The notes under the pieces are model-generated. The model did no database searches. It worked only from the letters and a program-made list of their open reading frames with translations, and had not been told where the DNA came from. Position numbers and translations under genes: made by a program. 6,721 bases of DNA, from the NCBI GenBank assembly GCA_963721445.1, contig CAVRIZ010000006.1:1-6721 (forward strand), given 5' to 3'. The stretch is from DAIOEK01 sp963721445. GTDB taxonomy: Bacteria; Chloroflexota; Anaerolineae; Anaerolineales; Anaerolineaceae. Positions 5,730-6,721 of this stretch are shown here, one piece after another; positions within the stretch are counted from its first letter, which is position 1, and each line of letters begins with the position of its first letter.

Positions 5730-5997
5730 TGAAACACTTAACCTAAATGAACATAATAACGAATTCGGTCTTTGTGAGATTCGCATCAAGGGATACCTTG
5801 ATGAACGGTGGGCTGACCGGTTTGATGACGCAGTCATCTCACTGGAAGAAGACGGGAACACCCTGCTGATCTGCCCGGTGATAGACCAGGCTGCGCTACA
5901 CGGATTGCTGAAAAAAGTGCGTGATCTGGGAATGTCCTTGATCTCGGTCAATTTCATCAACCCAGGCCAGGCAAAACCACAGGAGGTCCAATCGTAA
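5725..5997 (+). CDS. Conserved small protein of unknown function, 90 residues
   Basis: I recall similar small proteins beside MalT-like regulators and membrane proteins in Chloroflexota, but know no named function. The start at 5725 is chosen because GAGG (5715-5718) lies 6 bases upstream and the core begins soon after. The frame is open back to 5560, including an ATG at 5647, but that part is the repeat. The core begins near residue 18 with C-E-I-R-I-K-G-Y-L-D-E-R-W-A-D-R-F, then a strand pair (A-V-I-S-L-E-E / N-T-L-L-I-C-P-V), helix D-Q-A-A-L-H-G-L-L-K-K-V-R-D-L-G and final strand M-S-L-I-S-V-N. This suggests a compact beta-alpha-beta-beta-alpha-beta fold, ACT- or ferredoxin-like, that could be a ligand- or partner-binding module. 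There is no signal peptide or membrane segment, so it is cytoplasmic. It lies 62 bases before the DUF4386 gene, possibly cotranscribed. The frame is intact. Confidence 0.75.
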   Translation: MSETLNLNEHNNEFGLCEIRIKGYLDERWADRFDDAVISLEEDGNTLLICPVIDQAALHGLLKKVRDLGMSLISVNFINPGQAKPQEVQS

Positions 5998-6047
5998 AAT
6001 TTTAGCAAATATGTTTTTCATGGTGATCAATCAAACTCATTAATTAA

Positions 6048-6052
6048 AAGGA
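6048..6052 (+). promoter_or_regulatory. Ribosome binding site of the DUF4386 gene
   Basis: AAGGA lies 7 bases before ATG 6060, inside an A-rich leader, and supports that start. Confidence 0.6.
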
Positions 6053-6059
6053 AAAAAGA

Positions 6060-6721
6060 ATGAATACGTACAGAAAGAATGCAGTGATGACCGGTGTCCT
6101 CTACTTCATGGGGACTGTCTTTGGGGTTGCAGGAGTCCTTATTGGCGGCGAGGTGCTCACCTCGATCATCGCCGGCAAACCGCTTGTCGGAGTGGATTTA
6201 CTTAGCCTCGTTTCCGCGAATTCCTCCCAACTGACATGGGGTGCTTTTTTCACCTTCATGATGGGGATCTCGCTGGTGGCGATGACGGTTTATCTCTACC
6301 CGGTATTAGAAAAGCCAGCAAAGAATTGGCAATGGGGATGGTCCTTTTCCGCGGCGCGTTGGAAGGCATCTTCTATTGCCTTTCTACCCTCACAATTTTG
6401 ACGCTTATCGCAGTTGGCAACACATACGTTGCCTCCGGATCTGATTCGGCAGTATTACAGACCATTGGCGATCTGTTATATCAGTTCGAAAACCTCAAAG
6501 GGCCTATCAGCACCATCATTTTTATCATCGGAGGGACATTTATCTACCTCATCTTTTACCGCACCCGGTTGATCCCACGCTGGATATCCGTCTGGGGTTT
6601 CATCGCAGTTGTTGCCTCTTTAGCTTCATCCTTGTTGAAATTCTTTCAGATGGACACCGGCATTGGGTTTTACTTGGAAATGGTGATGTTTCCTCAGGAA
6701 TTGGTGATGGCGGTCTGGTTG
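6060..6721 (+). pseudogene. DUF4386 family integral membrane protein, one frameshift, 3' partial
   Basis: Multi-pass membrane protein of the DUF4386 family; function unknown. The first frame (6060-6401) gives the family N-terminus: a Y-R-K-N-A-V-M-T-G-V-L-Y segment followed by a long hydrophobic stretch (residues about 8-36), then L-T-W-G-A-F-F-T-F-M-M-G and V-Y-L-Y-P-V-L-E-K. After about residue 87 homology moves to the frame running from 6320 to the window end: K-E-L-A-M-G-M-V-L-F-R-G-A-L-E-G-I-F-Y, the hydrophobic segments I-I-F-I-I-G-G-T-F-I-Y-L-I-F-Y and V-W-G-F-I-A-V-V-A, the R-T-R-L-I-P-R-W motif, and P-Q-E-L-V-M-A-V-W-L. A base missing from the AAA run at 6320-6322 explains the shift. 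About 220 residues are visible; family lengths suggest only some 5-15 remain beyond the window. It probably shares an operon with the small protein upstream. Confidence 0.8.

Overview
The window looks like a piece of an environmental bacterial genome of moderate GC. I infer Chloroflexota, probably Anaerolineae. The clues are a MalT-type ATPase/TPR/LuxR regulator of the kind abundant there, a conserved ~90-residue unnamed protein that I recall near such regulators, a DUF4386 membrane protein, and a deazaflavin (F420)-type oxidoreductase. This placement rests on family knowledge, not on a marker gene. All recognisable genes are on the + strand.

Layout. 3-362: C-terminal part of a DUF385/Ddn-type deazaflavin-dependent oxidoreductase, cut by the window start. 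363-698: non-coding, one weak promoter candidate. 699-1341: GNAT acetyltransferase split by one frameshift. 1342-1422: spacer with a 12-bp perfect palindrome. 1423-4231: one MalT-like regulator (about 935 residues when reconstructed) split by six single-base shifts, five of them inside the ATPase domain. 4256-4290: probable intrinsic terminator. 4296-4417: copy 1 of a 122-bp regulatory repeat. 4495-5308: CPBP-family intramembrane protease homologue with one frameshift. 5309-5607: non-coding, with a long hairpin at 5434-5488. 5608-5729: copy 2 of the repeat, leading straight into a 90-residue conserved small protein (5725-5997). 6060-6721: DUF4386 membrane protein with one frameshift, cut by the window end.

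The most interesting structure is the 122-bp direct repeat. The copies start exactly 1,312 bp apart, align without gaps, and match at 109 of 122 positions by my count. Each carries four TCATCA-type half-sites (three direct, one inverted) with identical spacing. The half-sites are unchanged between copies, while the bases between them have drifted. One copy precedes the CPBP gene and the other precedes the small-protein/DUF4386 pair, just downstream of a DNA-binding regulator. The simplest reading is a small local regulon: the MalT-like protein, or a relative, controls two membrane-associated units through duplicated operators. That is inference.

The second theme is frame damage. I count nine net single-base shifts (five losses, four gains) across four genes that otherwise read as intact family members with no internal stops. 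Several fall in short base runs, so uncorrected sequencing indels are the first explanation. A decaying locus is the alternative.
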